In this document: positions 10,147 to 21,510 of the stretch, piece by piece | How the letters are laid out: each line of letters starts with the position of its first letter | Position numbering within the stretch: position 1 is the stretch's first letter | Source of the DNA: Trichopria drosophilae | Taxonomy: Eukaryota > Arthropoda > Insecta > Hymenoptera > Diapriidae | Length of the DNA: 64,000 nucleotides | Direction: 5' to 3' | NCBI GenBank assembly: GCA_030407085.1 | Contig: CM059587.1 | Location: 19,751,001 to 19,815,000, forward strand | Translations under genes and position numbers: made by a program | The notes under the pieces: model-generated | What the model was told of the DNA's origin: nothing | The model's input: the letters and a program-made list of their open reading frames with translations, nothing else | The model's database searches: none

Positions 10147-13100
10147 TTCATCTTTAATATCCGATCCACACCAATATATCAGAAACAACTGTGCGAATAC
10201 GATTATTATCAAGGCGCCGGGTGCTACTGTATTGGATATATCATCAGCTGATAGTACTTCGAAGACGTTGACAATTAGAGATGGTCCGGGAAATATAACC
10301 ATAATCATTAGCCAAAGCATGAAGGCTTCATTAGATTTCTCTGCTAAGCTGTAACATTAATAATAGTTTATTAAACACAGAAGGAGCACATGAAGGGATT
10401 TATTATTTCAATGTAACATCTGCACATTGGACTCCACGACAAATGATGAACATGTTAATGATTATATTGTGTTAATTTTTAAGTTTTCATCCTCTCGGTA
10501 GACTCTCTAATATATGGGGCATTCCACGTAAAAAAGCCATTTTTTGATACATTTTTAAATGTTTGTGTTCGGGAAATCTGTCCATTAGAGTTCGTTGCAT
10601 TTTGTTTACTTTGATCAATCTTATTTTTCCGAGAACGAGTCGCCTTTCCTTTTTCTTGGGTTCCCCTTCTTGAGCCGGATACGCTTTTATTTTTCCTGAA
10701 TCTTGATCTACAGCTACTATTTGATTACCCTCTAATGAAATGTCAGTAGAGTCCTGGTATTATTTCATCTCGCTATATTTACGTCCCAGTATATTTGCCT
10801 GGTTACGTCCCGTTATATTTGTCTGTCACCGCTCTCATTACCCTCCATTTTGCGAGTTGAGGCCTCAGGAAGGGCCTGCTGTTACGTCACGAACACAACG
10901 CGACTGAGGGGAACGGGAGAAGCGGCGCTTCCTATTTTTTGCGAAATATAAGGAGAGGGTCGGGGAAGGCAAGGAACCGAGCAGGTAAATATACCGGGAC
11001 CCTATTGTACATCAAAATTATCTTTTGCGTTTCCATTCGCTATTTTGAATAGGCAATGTTGAATTTAGTATAGCAACGTGGAATTCTGAATGTAAATTAG
11101 TAATCAGCTAACTGAAAAACTCTCACAAAAATCAAGTGGTTTGACATTGAGTTTTTCTTTATAAATATTAATTGAATTTTATGTTTATCTTTTAATCGAT
11201 GACTCCAAAAAATCTGAGTAAGTGGTTTCATAAAAATTAAGTCACCTTTTACAGTTTGAATCCGCCATATTGAATTTCAAGTGCCGATTCGTAACCAACA
11301 AAGCGAAAAACCCGCCCAGTCCCTGCGAAAAATTTTTAGTAGGATTCTTATGAGAATCTCATGAGATATTGAAACAAGTGCCTTATGGTTGTCGTAAATA
11401 GACAATTACATACATCTATTAGTCATACAAGTATTGTACGGAATATGTAAAGTTTTATTACATGAAAGACAATAATTTAATAAGTAGTTTTATGAGCATA
11501 CAATCATGAATGTTTTGAGTTGAAATTTTATGGAAATTACATAAAAATCTCATCACAATCAGGTAAATTTTCATACAAATCGCAAATATTGTCGAATAGT
11601 GTTTCCGTAACATTGTACGAGTCCTATACGACATTTATATGAAATTTACAAGGTACTTGTTTCAAATTCTTATGTGATTCTCATGAGAATCGTACCTAAA
11701 ATTTTTGCAGGGGTACCAAATTTCAAACAAATAACATTAAAGAAAAACGTGGTCATATTATCTTTACAGCCCTACTGCCGACGTACATGTCCTATAGGGA
11801 AAAATCAAGTTTTGTAGAATTTACAAAAAGTTCCGTAACGCAGGTTATGTAGTTTTACAAAGACTGTTATAAGAATTGCAGAATATAGTGGACCTTTTAT
11901 ACGTATTGTTAGAAAATTCCGTAAAATGCAAAGTAATACCACCATATTGAATCCGCCATTTCAAATTGATGATTTCGGATGGCAAAATCGTGTTCAGCAA
12001 CTGACAAAACTCGGAAGAACGCGTATGAATAAAATCCGATCGCTTTTTATTGATTTTTTCAAAATCGTCAGTCATTTTGAATCAGCGATTTTGAATGATT
12101 AATTGTTAATCACTTTTTTGTGCTCTCGAACCCCAAAAATACTTTATTGATATTTACAATATAAGGGTACCCGTCACATATGCCCAGCGCAGTGAACGTT
12201 AATGTTATTAACATCTTTGGGTTCGAGTCGTTAATAAACTAATCAAGTTATAACAAAAAATGCGCATATGTGACCATATTATAACGCGGATATGAAACGG
12301 TTTACAATTTTTATGAAGGCCATTTTGCTCATTAACTTATCCACTATAAAAAACAATGTTTCGAGAGGATGTCTACCTTTATTATAATATAATATATGGG
12401 CCTTAAACATGATGTTTTCTTAACGCTTTCAGTTACGCATTTTTCATTTCGCTGAATTCGCGTAACTCTTTGAGATTCACATTTCAGGGGATATACTAAT
12501 TATTTCAAAGCATAAGGTACACATAGTTTTTGGGGTCGCTGATTCCGAATCCGATGACAGTTTTTCGAAATTCAAAATGGCGAATCTGATGTTAGCTTTT
12601 AAATTTTTTACCGATGATTTTCCATTCGTGTCGAAAAATAAAAAAATGGTGTAACCAAATGATACACTTAAATTCTTTGGAAACTGTTGTAGTCTTGTTA
12701 CCTCGCACTTTTTTGCATAAAATAAAAAAGTGTTAAGTATGGCAGTATTGCATGATAAGTCGCTTTCTAACAAAAACCTGCGTTTTAGTCACAGTACAGG
12801 CTTCTTTTTGAAAACCAAAACGATTAATACGCACTTGAAACTTTGTAAGTGGTTTAATTGGGTCCGCCACACTCTCCTTTTTGAAAATTATGTTTTGTAA
12901 TAAATACATCGATCATTTTTGCACAGTTGTTTAATAATTATGTTTATAAAATGTACTGGTCGTTTTGTAGACATTTCCATCCATTGGAGACATTTTATGG
13001 GTCTCAATTTGAAATATTTCAATGTTTTAGTAGTTCAAAACATCATAAACGATTCAGAAAACGAGGACAAAAAGTCCCTCATCTCAAAATAAGGCACTTA

Positions 13101-14069
13101 TTTTTGCAGTGTATATATGGCTCTCTTGAAACTTCAAGAGTCGTCAAATTTGAATCATGTTTTTGGGTTAGACACGTAAGATTAATTTAAACTTACCTAA
13201 TTATGAATCGATGATCGATAACAAAATTTCTTATATCTCTTTGATCGCGATACTGTTTATATATGTCATTCATGGGAGGTTCATCATCCGCATAAACGCC
13301 AATATTAGATATCCTGTACCCCAGTATTTTGAATTGCAAACACACTTGCATCATAACTGCAGATACTAATATATCTGCCCCAATATTTGCACAAACTGTT
13401 GAACTGGCTGCTAAGAATTCGTGAAAAATTGTTAGTTCATACAACACTGGTGTACTGACATTATACGGATACCAAGCGGTCACTGGTAGTGATTGAAGAG
13501 CATCGACCATGGACAGGCGGTACTGGACAAGAGGAAAACTTACTTTAACCGTAGATGCAAAACCTAGTGTAAGGACGTACATCAAGTGAATCTTCCTGTA
13601 AATTCAATATATGCGCATTTTATAAGTATGTTGTATTTTTTATTATTTAACAGAAATCATACTTAAGATTTGTAGAAAAGCTTTTTATAATTTCGGTTTC
13701 TTCTTCATTTCGTGGCTTCATAAATCGCTCGTTAAAAGCCAGTTTCAGGATTTCTAATACCCATGTTTGATCAAAAATGTAGGTTGATACTCTAACAAAT
13801 CCAAAGATGATTGCGATTGCACCAAAAGCAGGGTTCGTTTCAACATGATGGTATTTGAAGATAGTTGTACCTATATACACCAGTGATTGGAATAAAAATA
13901 ATCCTCCAACGGAATACTGCAATATTGTGTACATGTAATATTTCCTTTTAGCATCTGGACTCCAATCGGATGGACACCAAAGTCCCAAAGCAGTAAATAG
14001 ATAGAACGGCAATGGATACGTTTGAAATTCGTATGCCGTCAGATACTGACTCCTGATTTCCTCAATCAT
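10147..14069 (-). CDS. Odorant receptor (7tm_6), C-terminal exon not found
   Basis: An insect olfactory receptor subunit: a seven-helix membrane protein that with Orco forms an odour-gated channel in antennal neurons. Three exons join in phase on the minus strand: 14069-13663, 13595-13197 and 10348-10147. The donors are GTATGA, GTAAGT and probably GTACGC, with acceptors TTTACAG and TGTTACAG. Both junctions are phase 2 and keep the frame. The product so far is 336 residues. Exon 1 opens MIEEIRSQYLTAYEF and has the usual PFY..TALGLW lead into helix 1. Exon 3 has the late-helix motif AQLFLIYWCG, equivalent to the family's VQLF.YCWFG. Receptors of this class are near 380-400 residues, so 40-60 residues (the last helix) are missing. 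Either the exon lies elsewhere and was not recognised, or the gene is truncated. The in-frame ATG at 14069 is the only good start; an upstream TTG is not one. Intron 2 (2.8 kb) holds several MITEs. Confidence 0.85.
10744..11007. mobile_element. pogo-like MITE, family A
   Basis: The ends CAGTAGAGTCCTGGTAT and ATACCGGGACCCTATTG are imperfect inverted repeats of pogo/Tigger type (CAGTA(G/C)). The centre contains GGCCTCAGGAAGGGCCTGCT and TTACGTCAC (10882-10890). A second copy in the same orientation is at 41407-41665. It lies in intron 2 of the odorant receptor gene. Confidence 0.7.
11321..11712. mobile_element. MITE with CCCTGC ends
   Basis: The termini are CCCTGCGAAAAATTTTTAG and the near-complement ending AAAATTTTTGCAGGG. 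The arms, about 65 bp long, share TTCTTATGAGAATCTCATGAG-type sequence. No coding capacity was seen, and the superfamily is not clear. It sits in odorant receptor intron 2. Confidence 0.65.
12420..12600 (+). mobile_element. Fragment of the piggyBac-like element seen at 46.1-47.2 kb
   Basis: It starts TTAACGCTTTCAGTTACGCA, matching the right end of the 46140-47164 element in reverse complement (TTAACCCTTTCAGTCACGCA). It then carries the same internal GGGGTCGCTGA...TTCAAAATGGCG pattern. The other end was not located, so this is a diverged or truncated copy. Confidence 0.45.
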
Positions 14070-14901
14070 ATTGTTATTTATACAATACAAATCAGCTTAA
14101 AAAATGTTTCACAAAATTGTAATTAAATTATAGAAATAATTCACTTTTAACAGCCGATTTTTAAATATACATTGTATATAAATACATTTATTTCTTTCTG
14201 GTATGAGAGAAAAGGACTTGCACGGCTCTTGTCTTCATCGACAAGAAAACTGATGTGTCACTTCGCAGGTGTCACCCATCTGGTTCTTTATTTTTCTAGA
14301 CCCTACTTATCCATGCATTTATAACAACAGAACTGTGCTAAGTGTACTATTCCCTGTAATTGTACCGTACTTTTACATCGTTCGATGACAAAACAGTATT
14401 CATTATGTATAAGAATATGAAGGTAAGAAGCGAAACACATAAAGTAGAAAATATATATATAAACAAACACATTGTGTTTTCTAGTTTCATCAATTTTGAG
14501 GACTATTGAAATCTAGTAATAACGAAACTTTTTAATTATTAAAAGATATATGTTTCTTCAGTTCCCGAAGGTCATATTCCCTAGAACATTATAACCACAT
14601 ATGCTTTCTAGGCAAACTTTTCGATCGATTACTTCATTTAAAAAAAATTTTAGTTGCAGTATTACCGCTCAAAATTCCTTCGTTTGCGGAACTACCCAAA
14701 TAAGCGGGAAAATGATTACTTTTGCCTTGCGATAAATCGTTACGAATTAAAAAATGCCACATTGTTTTATTGTGGCGGAGCAGTTTTGTCACTGTGTTTT
14801 ATCATTGAATTATGCATATAACGAAAATTCTTCTACCACATCAATTTTTGGTGGCTCGAAAAAATTGGTTCTCAAACACCGTTGTGTTTTTTGTTCATAT
14901 A

Positions 14902-15196
14902 CAGTAGACTCCCGCGTTAGTGGCGTCCCGCATTAGTGGCGTCCCGCGTTAGTGACGCGATGGAACCCCGTGTTAGTGGCACTTCTCAGAATCTTTCCAT
15001 CCCCGTCATGTCGCCAGCCGCCTGAGGGGCGTGGCCTAATAAGGTACGGGCCCCAGGCGCGTGATTTGAATTACGTCACGTGACTGCAGGACTGCAGTCT
15101 AGCGGGGGAAGCGATGTTTCTCCTACTTCCGCCACTAACACGGGGATTGAGGGGAGGGCTCGGAACCGAGCACGCCACTAACGCGGGAGTCTACTG
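14902..15196. mobile_element. pogo-like MITE, family B
   Basis: Near-palindromic element with ends CAGTAGACTCCCGCGTTAG and its complement, flanked by TA on both sides (14900-14901 and 15197-15198). The GC-rich core contains TTACGTCACGTGAC (15071-15084) and repeated GTTAGTGGCG units near the left end. It stands out from the AT-rich surroundings and lies about 0.8 kb upstream of the odorant receptor start. Confidence 0.8.
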
Positions 15197-15419
15197 TACT
15201 GTGTTTCTTGAAAAACTGTGTAATATCGTTCATGCGTTGACATAACGTTTATCACCCTTGATTTCATATTGATTTCACATCGTTGTTTTCCTATTTTTAG
15301 CGGATTTTTCAAAGATGCGCGGGACCAGGTTGATAAAAATGGTAATTTTACTAAATCGCACTCATATAATATTTTTAGGTATGAATGAATAAACTTAATT
15401 CCTTCAGTAGCAGTTGGAT

Positions 15420-15740
15420 TTAACCTTTAGAATTCCATACGTATATGTGTATTTCCACGATATGTGAAAAAATCTACTTTTTTCAAATCCGTGTGCAAAA
15501 TTCACTTTCGAACAATGATTTGAGAGCCCGATGTGCCCTATTTCCAGACTATACTTCCCGCGCTAAAAACATTGCGCGAAGTACTTTGCACATTCAAGTC
15601 AGTACGCGATCAAATTTTCTCTTACGAAATTAAAAAAAAATAGCATATAATATACGTGCAAAATAGATGACTCCATACTTGTTTCACTTGTGAGCAAATC
15701 ACCAATTTCGAGCACCTGTATTGTAATGTATTATTTTTAT
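15420..15740. repeat. Dispersed repeat, copy 1 (copy 2 at 20.7-21.1 kb)
   Basis: It shares ordered blocks with 20720-21060: GCGCGAAGTACTTTGCACATTCAAGTCAGT.CGCGA, then A-rich sequence followed by ATAG, then ACGTGC, then GCAAATCACC.ATTTCG. Both copies have many short self-complementary GCGC/TTCGCGCAC motifs. No coding capacity. Confidence 0.6.
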
Positions 15741-16140
15741 ATAGTTCACAGAGACAAATTATTGACACTGCCAGTCTCTGTTCAGTTCGCCCGAATAAAT
15801 GTGAGGAATATAATTAACTAGACCCTACTCAGATCTCTTTCAGGTTGTTTCAAATATTTCATGACTGAATCGATGTAGAGCATACCGGACAGTAGTCGGC
15901 CACTTCGCAAATTGTAGTTTTTATTGTTAAAATTTATAGGTAAAATTTTTGTTTCTTCATAGCATCTGGTAAGTATACGTAACATAGTTATAAGTACAAT
16001 GCGAAATATTTTTTTCTTTATTGACGCAGAAGAATTACAATAACAAAAAAGTGTTTCCAAATCAGTGCGAAAATTCGGCAAGTTCTTACATACTTCCATT
16101 AGAATGCATTATTACGAATTACTATATTAAAAGAGAAGTA

Positions 16141-16574
16141 CAGTACAACCTCTCTTGTTCGACATGATCGGTGCCAGACGCTCTCTCTCTCTGACCTCGC
16201 TAGTTTGACATTTTTTTAACCTCGCCCACTATGACGTCACGTAATCGCGATTGGCTCATTTGTTTTTACGACAGCTAACCTTCTAACCTTCTGTTTTCCT
16301 AGCATTAATTTCCAGCCTCCTTGCCATACATATAGAAGTCAAGTAGAAGACTAAAACTTAACAAAAACAAATGCGGAGGTTATGTCGTTCGATTTGACGG
16401 GTGAGGTGCAATCGTCCGAGTCCGGCATGTGTGCGTTCGTATTCGTCGGTAATATAATGGACGGGGCGGGAGAGGGAAGAAGTCTCCACCTACTGTCGAA
16501 CTAAGGAGGTCAGGCACTGTCGAACTAGGGAGGTTGTCGAACAAGCGAAGTGTCGAACAAGAGAGGTTGTACTG
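16141..16574. mobile_element. pogo-like MITE, family C
   Basis: The ends are CAGTACAACCTCTCTTGTTC and its reverse complement, flanked by TA (16139-16140 and 16575-16576). The motif TTCGACA recurs several times near both ends, and the core holds TGACGTCAC (16232-16240). An inverted second copy is at 45039-45470. CAGTA..ACCTC ends are typical of pogo/Tigger elements. Confidence 0.85.
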
Positions 16575-17043
16575 TAAATGATATAAATTTTTGTTGTTGT
16601 TGCAAAATAATCTTGATACCATCGTAAAGAAATTTAAGTTTCAACAGGTAAAAAAAAATTATTTTTGTATACTGTGAAAGGTGGTCGACTACTATACGTG
16701 AAAATCACGGAATCTATAGTTGTCGGCCACTTAACGTTTTTACATGCAATCTTGTATATTTGGAACATTAATATAAGTTGCAGCTTAAGCTGCACCTCAC
16801 GATTATGAATCCGGGCCTGAGAGAGTAGGGACCAACTTCTGATAAGATAAACGTTATGGTGCCCTAGATAGGGCCTGATCACGATTTTCGCTCGGCAAAA
16901 ATGAGAGTGTTTAAGAAAATGGTGAAGGAACTTTTATCCTCTCATAGGGCGATACAAATAAAGAAGACACCAATGCAAATAACACATAATCGACACCGTA
17001 AACAAACATAATTCGCGATAGCTAACAGTTAACTAAAGGAAAT

Positions 17044-17112
17044 TGCACTGCGGATGATTCGAACTCAAAACCTAGGGGTACATGCAAACTTCTAAAGTCT
17101 AAACCATTGCAT
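17044..17112 (-). mobile_element. tRNA-derived fragment
   Basis: On the minus strand, AATGGTTTAGACTTTAG precedes a good B box (GAGTTCGAATC) at tRNA-like spacing. No acceptor stem pairs. Most likely a SINE head or tRNA pseudogene. Confidence 0.35.
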
Positions 17113-18149
17113 TTCCAATGGAATGAATGGAAGTAAAATATTATTGCTTAATTCTATACGAATTCTCTAGAAAACTAGTAAAAATATTAGATTTTAAATT
17201 CAACTTGACGTAATGCTTAATTTCTGATTAATATTCTAGTCCAGTCCCTTTGGAGTTTCATCTGGAAAGAGAATGTTTATTCATTTGTTATTTTATACAC
17301 TGAGAGAAATTTTTGTTTACAGTTATTGTAATAGCTTCATAGTAAAGCTAACAGAATTTAGATTTTGATAAAGTAAGGTACTTAATCCTGAAGTTACCGT
17401 AATCTGAGATTCGGTTAAATCTGTTATGTTAATAGTTAATATAATAATTTTAAAATGCCGGGATCATTACGTGATCAAGTCCTCCTGAAAAGTAACTTAG
17501 ATAAACATTTACTCTCCAGGTTAGGTTATTTTTTTAGTAACGTGACTGGACTACTCGTCTGTTACGTTACTGAATTAGGTCAAAGCTAATGTTCAAAATA
17601 GTATTGATAAAAGTATGAACCATAAAGTAATGATAAAAAGTTTTAAAAAAATAAAACTTTGTGTCTCTATGGCAAGAAACGATGCATCTACCGTATGTAA
17701 TATTGTATGTACGGAAGGTAATAAAACTTGAAATATTCGCACGATTCACAACGAATGTCGATCTCGCAATTAAAAGTCTTCCTTCCGTTTCTAACTCTGT
17801 TATTAAATAAGTTCTTTAATGAAGTACGTTCCCCTTTTCACTTCTATTTACTACTTTGCCTATTTATTTTTTAAGCGATGACGACCATCATTCCAAACTC
17901 GTCTGTGTTATTTCGCAACTTATAATTGTTAAATGTAAATTATTGTCATTGTTAGTTTTTACATTTCAAAGTTTATAAAAAATTATATTAAAGGTATTTT
18001 TATTAAACATAAAAAGCGATTTTTTTATACTGGAATATTCTGGAATAAAATATTTTATAAATTGACGGAAACGTATTACTTCCCTACTAAAAGTGATCAT
18101 ATGAAACATCGTAATGATCATGTGACATACATGTGCCATCATTATAGCC

Positions 18150-18245
18150 GATAACTACAATTTCAACCAATCACGGTCTACGATATTATATAGTATCCAT
18201 AATGTCTACGTTATTCGTTAAATAATAACGAGTTACAGAATACAA
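18150..18245. repeat. Diverged relative of the 32.4 kb palindromic MITE
   Basis: ATTTCAACCAATCACGGTCTACGATAT followed by GTCTACGTTATTCGTTAA and ending TTACAGAATAC parallels, block by block, the right half of the MITE at 32425-32555. The left arm is too diverged to pair well. Confidence 0.45.
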
Positions 18246-18359
18246 TGACAGGTAGAACCAACATTTTACTTTAGCAAAAATATTCAAAGAATATCTCCAT
18301 AATGTTGTGGAGGTAGTACTTATTATGATATTTATTATTAAATTAATACAAACTGGTCA

Positions 18360-18743
18360 GTCTGTAAAGCAGCTCTAGCTGTGGCTCACTTTTTGGTTCA
18401 AAGAGGCAATTTTTAGAACCCTTTGTGCCAATAAAGACAATTTTTTTTACTTGGGGGGGAAAATGGGTTGAGCACCATAGGGGGTTGAAGACGTTGGTTA
18501 ACCCCCCGTGTGTCGGACTCCCTTGCCCATGGTGTTCGGGGCAAGGTTTACCGACTAAAACCCTAACCTCCCTTTGCCCTCCATAATCCACGTGTGCAGT
18601 CTGCAGCAGAAAAGTGGCTCCGATATTCATCACCTCCGCTGTAGACTGCACCGGGCCATTTCTTTTGCAACTGTAACCACTCCCTCTACCATTGGGTAAG
18701 TATTATATTATTATTATTATTATTATTAATTTAACTTTTTTGT

Positions 18744-18772
<29 letters not shown>
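18360..18772. other. GC-richer unidentified block ending in ATT and TA microsatellites
   Basis: A stretch of about 300 bp (18360-18660) with higher GC, open for 102 codons on the minus strand, but no domain I can name. It is followed by an (ATT)n run near 18706-18730 and a (TA)n run near 18745-18771. A block ending in simple repeats suggests the tail of a retroelement, but I cannot place it. Confidence 0.35.
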
Positions 18773-18775
<3 letters not shown>

Positions 18776-19335
18776 ATGACATGTGACATATTGGTTTTAG
18801 TATTATTATTCTTTTAATCGATTTTTTTTAAATTAATTTAACTGTTTTATTACGTACGCATTAAACATATTTGTAAACATCTTACGTTACTTTTAAAACA
18901 TTTACCGCTTGCAAATAAGTAAACAAACAAACTAGGGTCGTCGAAGGCTATTAATTGGGCCCGACAATGGCAAAAAGGTGAAAATAATACTACTGTTCGG
19001 TCCGAGGGTGTAATGTTGAATTATCCATTTAGGATCCACCATTTTGAATTTTAAAAATGATTTTGTATTCATATTCAGAGATAATGATGTGATAATTGAT
19101 ATTACAATTCCTTCTTATTCTGGAATAAAATTCGAAATTTATCACACTTTTGGTGAATATAAACTGCCATATTGAAAATCTGCAGCAATACCTAATAAAT
19201 TATTTTTTTTTACCATCCGGCCGTATAACTCGATTTCTCGGCCTAGGGCGAAACTTTCGGCTGCGAATTGCCGAGTTCTATAAAAATCGGATAAAAAAAT
19301 ACATTATTGGTCACGGGCGAAATATCGATATCCGT

Positions 19336-20233
19336 TGAGTGTGGTTTAACTTCACCCTCGAAACTGAGACATTTATACTCCAACATTGTCATTACGGGGG
19401 ATTTTAACATTAATCTCTGTAAGGAGGACTATGCCTCAAACTATTTCTCCAATTTCGCGTCCACATTCAACCTTCATATTGTTCCATATTCTCCCACACA
19501 CACTACATCTTGGATCGATCATTGTCTGGTAGACGACAAGGACAAACTTCTTTCATTTACCCAATCCAATGAACCATCGACATCCAATCATGACCTTATT
19601 GACATCTCATACAACCTCCAAGTGATCCCTCCCCTCATAAAGCCATTAACGGAAATTAAAGAATTTTTCCAATGACAAATTCATTGCGGATCTTGAGGCG
19701 ATTGACTGGTCTTCATACTTATCACTAGATGCTCCAGACGACAAATCCCATTTACTCACACGCACTCTAATAGGACTCTACAACATTCATACTCCACCCG
19801 CAAGCTTCACCCCTTACAAACCTCGCAATCTTTGGATAACTACAGAGATTCTCGCACTCATCGAGCGCAGAAACAAGCTATATTCAATATGTAAACAATT
19901 GAGAAATAGAGTACATTGGCGGATTACAAAAGCACATTCGAATTATTGTGCTAGTCGTCTAGCTCCCCTAACTGATTCCAAAGCTATCTGGCAGGAACTT
20001 AGGAAGCTGCACTTGGTTAAATCAGAACCTCCCCTTCCCGCACTAATTTGTCCGTTGAATGAACTTAATAGTTATTTCTCCTCTAATGCAAATACAAACG
20101 TTACCCGAGGTCCTATTGATATTCCGTCTCAACTCTTTGATTATGCTGACATGTCCGACATGTTTTTTCTACCTGTAATTTCTTTGCCTACGCTGAAGCA
20201 GGCCTTCAACTCTATCAAGACCAAATCTGCGTA
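19336..20233 (+). pseudogene. LINE fragment: C-terminal endonuclease and linker
   Basis: Part of a non-LTR retrotransposon ORF2. The first frame, to 19675, has the apurinic-endonuclease signatures ITGDFNINL and, near its end, SNHDLIDISYNL. A single frameshift near 19675 moves into the next frame. That frame carries the linker before the reverse transcriptase (RRNKLY, then IWQELRKLHLV) and stops abruptly at 20233, at the point where the transcriptase would begin. The 5' end starts mid-domain. The linker resembles that of the LINE at 31465-33150, so the two are probably one family. Jockey/CR1-like by feel; the clade is not certain. Confidence 0.8.
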
Positions 20234-20719
20234 AAATTGTTATACTTATGAACTATACAGAAACCTATGAAACAAAAATTCAAATCGCAGTTTTCAAAAA
20301 ATACTTACCCTTCGATGCTATTTAAATACCCAAATCGACAGAATCAAAATATGTGAATGTATATTTTGGAAGTAAAACAATCGGAAATACGTTTCAGATA
20401 GATTAGAAAGTGAGCAGAAACCGGTATTATAGTCAAAATTGCATTCTAAAAAAAAATACCTAATAAATAATATGTGTCCATCTGAATTTTTTTATAAATG
20501 AAGCGATTCTACAACTACAATCGATGAGTAAATTGTTCACGTTTGATCGTTGAAGAGTTCAAAATCAATATTAAACTTTGTGAGCGTATGTTATAAGTAT
20601 GATAAACCGATCCACACCCAAAATTTAAAATATACTGCCACAAAGGTTATGTACTGAACGTTTTGTCGGAATTTTAAAAAAGGGTCCAAAAGATGTAAAT
20701 TTAAAACCTTTAATAGTAT

Positions 20720-21060
20720 TTTTCGATACAGGTCCGTAAAATCTGGTTTTACTTACTGAAGGTTGAATGCGATACCAGCGTACGAGGACCAGCGAAGCCG
20801 GTTGTCGAACATTATTTTTTTTAACTCCGTGCGCGAAATTGAATCTCACGCACTATTTTTAGTGCGCGAAGAATCCATTTGCGCACTGAAATGAGTACGC
20901 GAAGTACTTCGCACATTCAAATCAGTGCGCGAAAAATTTCTCTCACGGAGTAAAAAAAAATAGAATACGATACACGTGCGCCGTAGGTGACTTTCGCACT
21001 CGTTACACTCGTCCGCAAATCACCTATTTCGCGCACTTGTATCGTAATATACTATTTGGG
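20720..21060. repeat. Dispersed repeat, copy 2 (copy 1 at 15.4-15.7 kb)
   Basis: It begins near TTTTTCGATACAGG and runs through GCGCGAAATTGAATCTCACG and ACTTCGCACATTCAAATCAG to CGCGCACTTGTATCG. The two ends (TCGATACAGG and CTTGTATCG) are inverted, so this may be a complete palindromic element. The same TTTTCGATACAAG end recurs at 27.1 and 28.3-28.6 kb. Confidence 0.55.
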
Positions 21061-21311
21061 TACTGAAAGCTGGAAAAATTCGATTTCGCGGACTCTATTT
21101 AGTCCGTATATGGGTTATGTTTTTGACCGCGCATTCATGTTTCATGTGATCCGTAAAATTTCATTTTACGGCTATAGTACGGAAAACTATTTTTTATCCT
21201 CATCCTGCAATATTACTGTGTAAGGACATTTTGTAGATTGTTTTCATCATGTCTTTGGGAACGGACCTTATCCCTAAGATTTTAGTTAATTATTTCTCTT
21301 ATAATATGCAG

Positions 21312-21510
21312 ATGGCCGACGAAAAGTGTAAAGGGCATTTTTTAGTTCGTGTTTGAAACGAAAAATCGTATTAAAAAAACGCGAGCAGCTAGTATTTCAA
21401 GCCAAAGTGGGTATAAATCACAAAATGATGTAGTATTTCAAGCCAAAGTGGGTTTAAATCGCAAAATGATGTTCTAAAAGATGGCCTTTGCACTTTTTGT
21501 CGACATCATA
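21312..21510. mobile_element. Small MITE with a tandem pair inside
   Basis: The ends CCGACGAAAAGTGTAAAGGG and its complement (CCTTTGCACTTTTTGTCG) pair. Between them, a unit of about 41 bp starting TAGTATTTCAAGCCAAAGTG occurs twice head to tail. Confidence 0.5.

Noticed and set aside
12477..12773. Additional odorant receptor exon on the minus strand
   Set aside because: No receptor motif; exon 2 joins exon 3 directly in phase, so none is needed.
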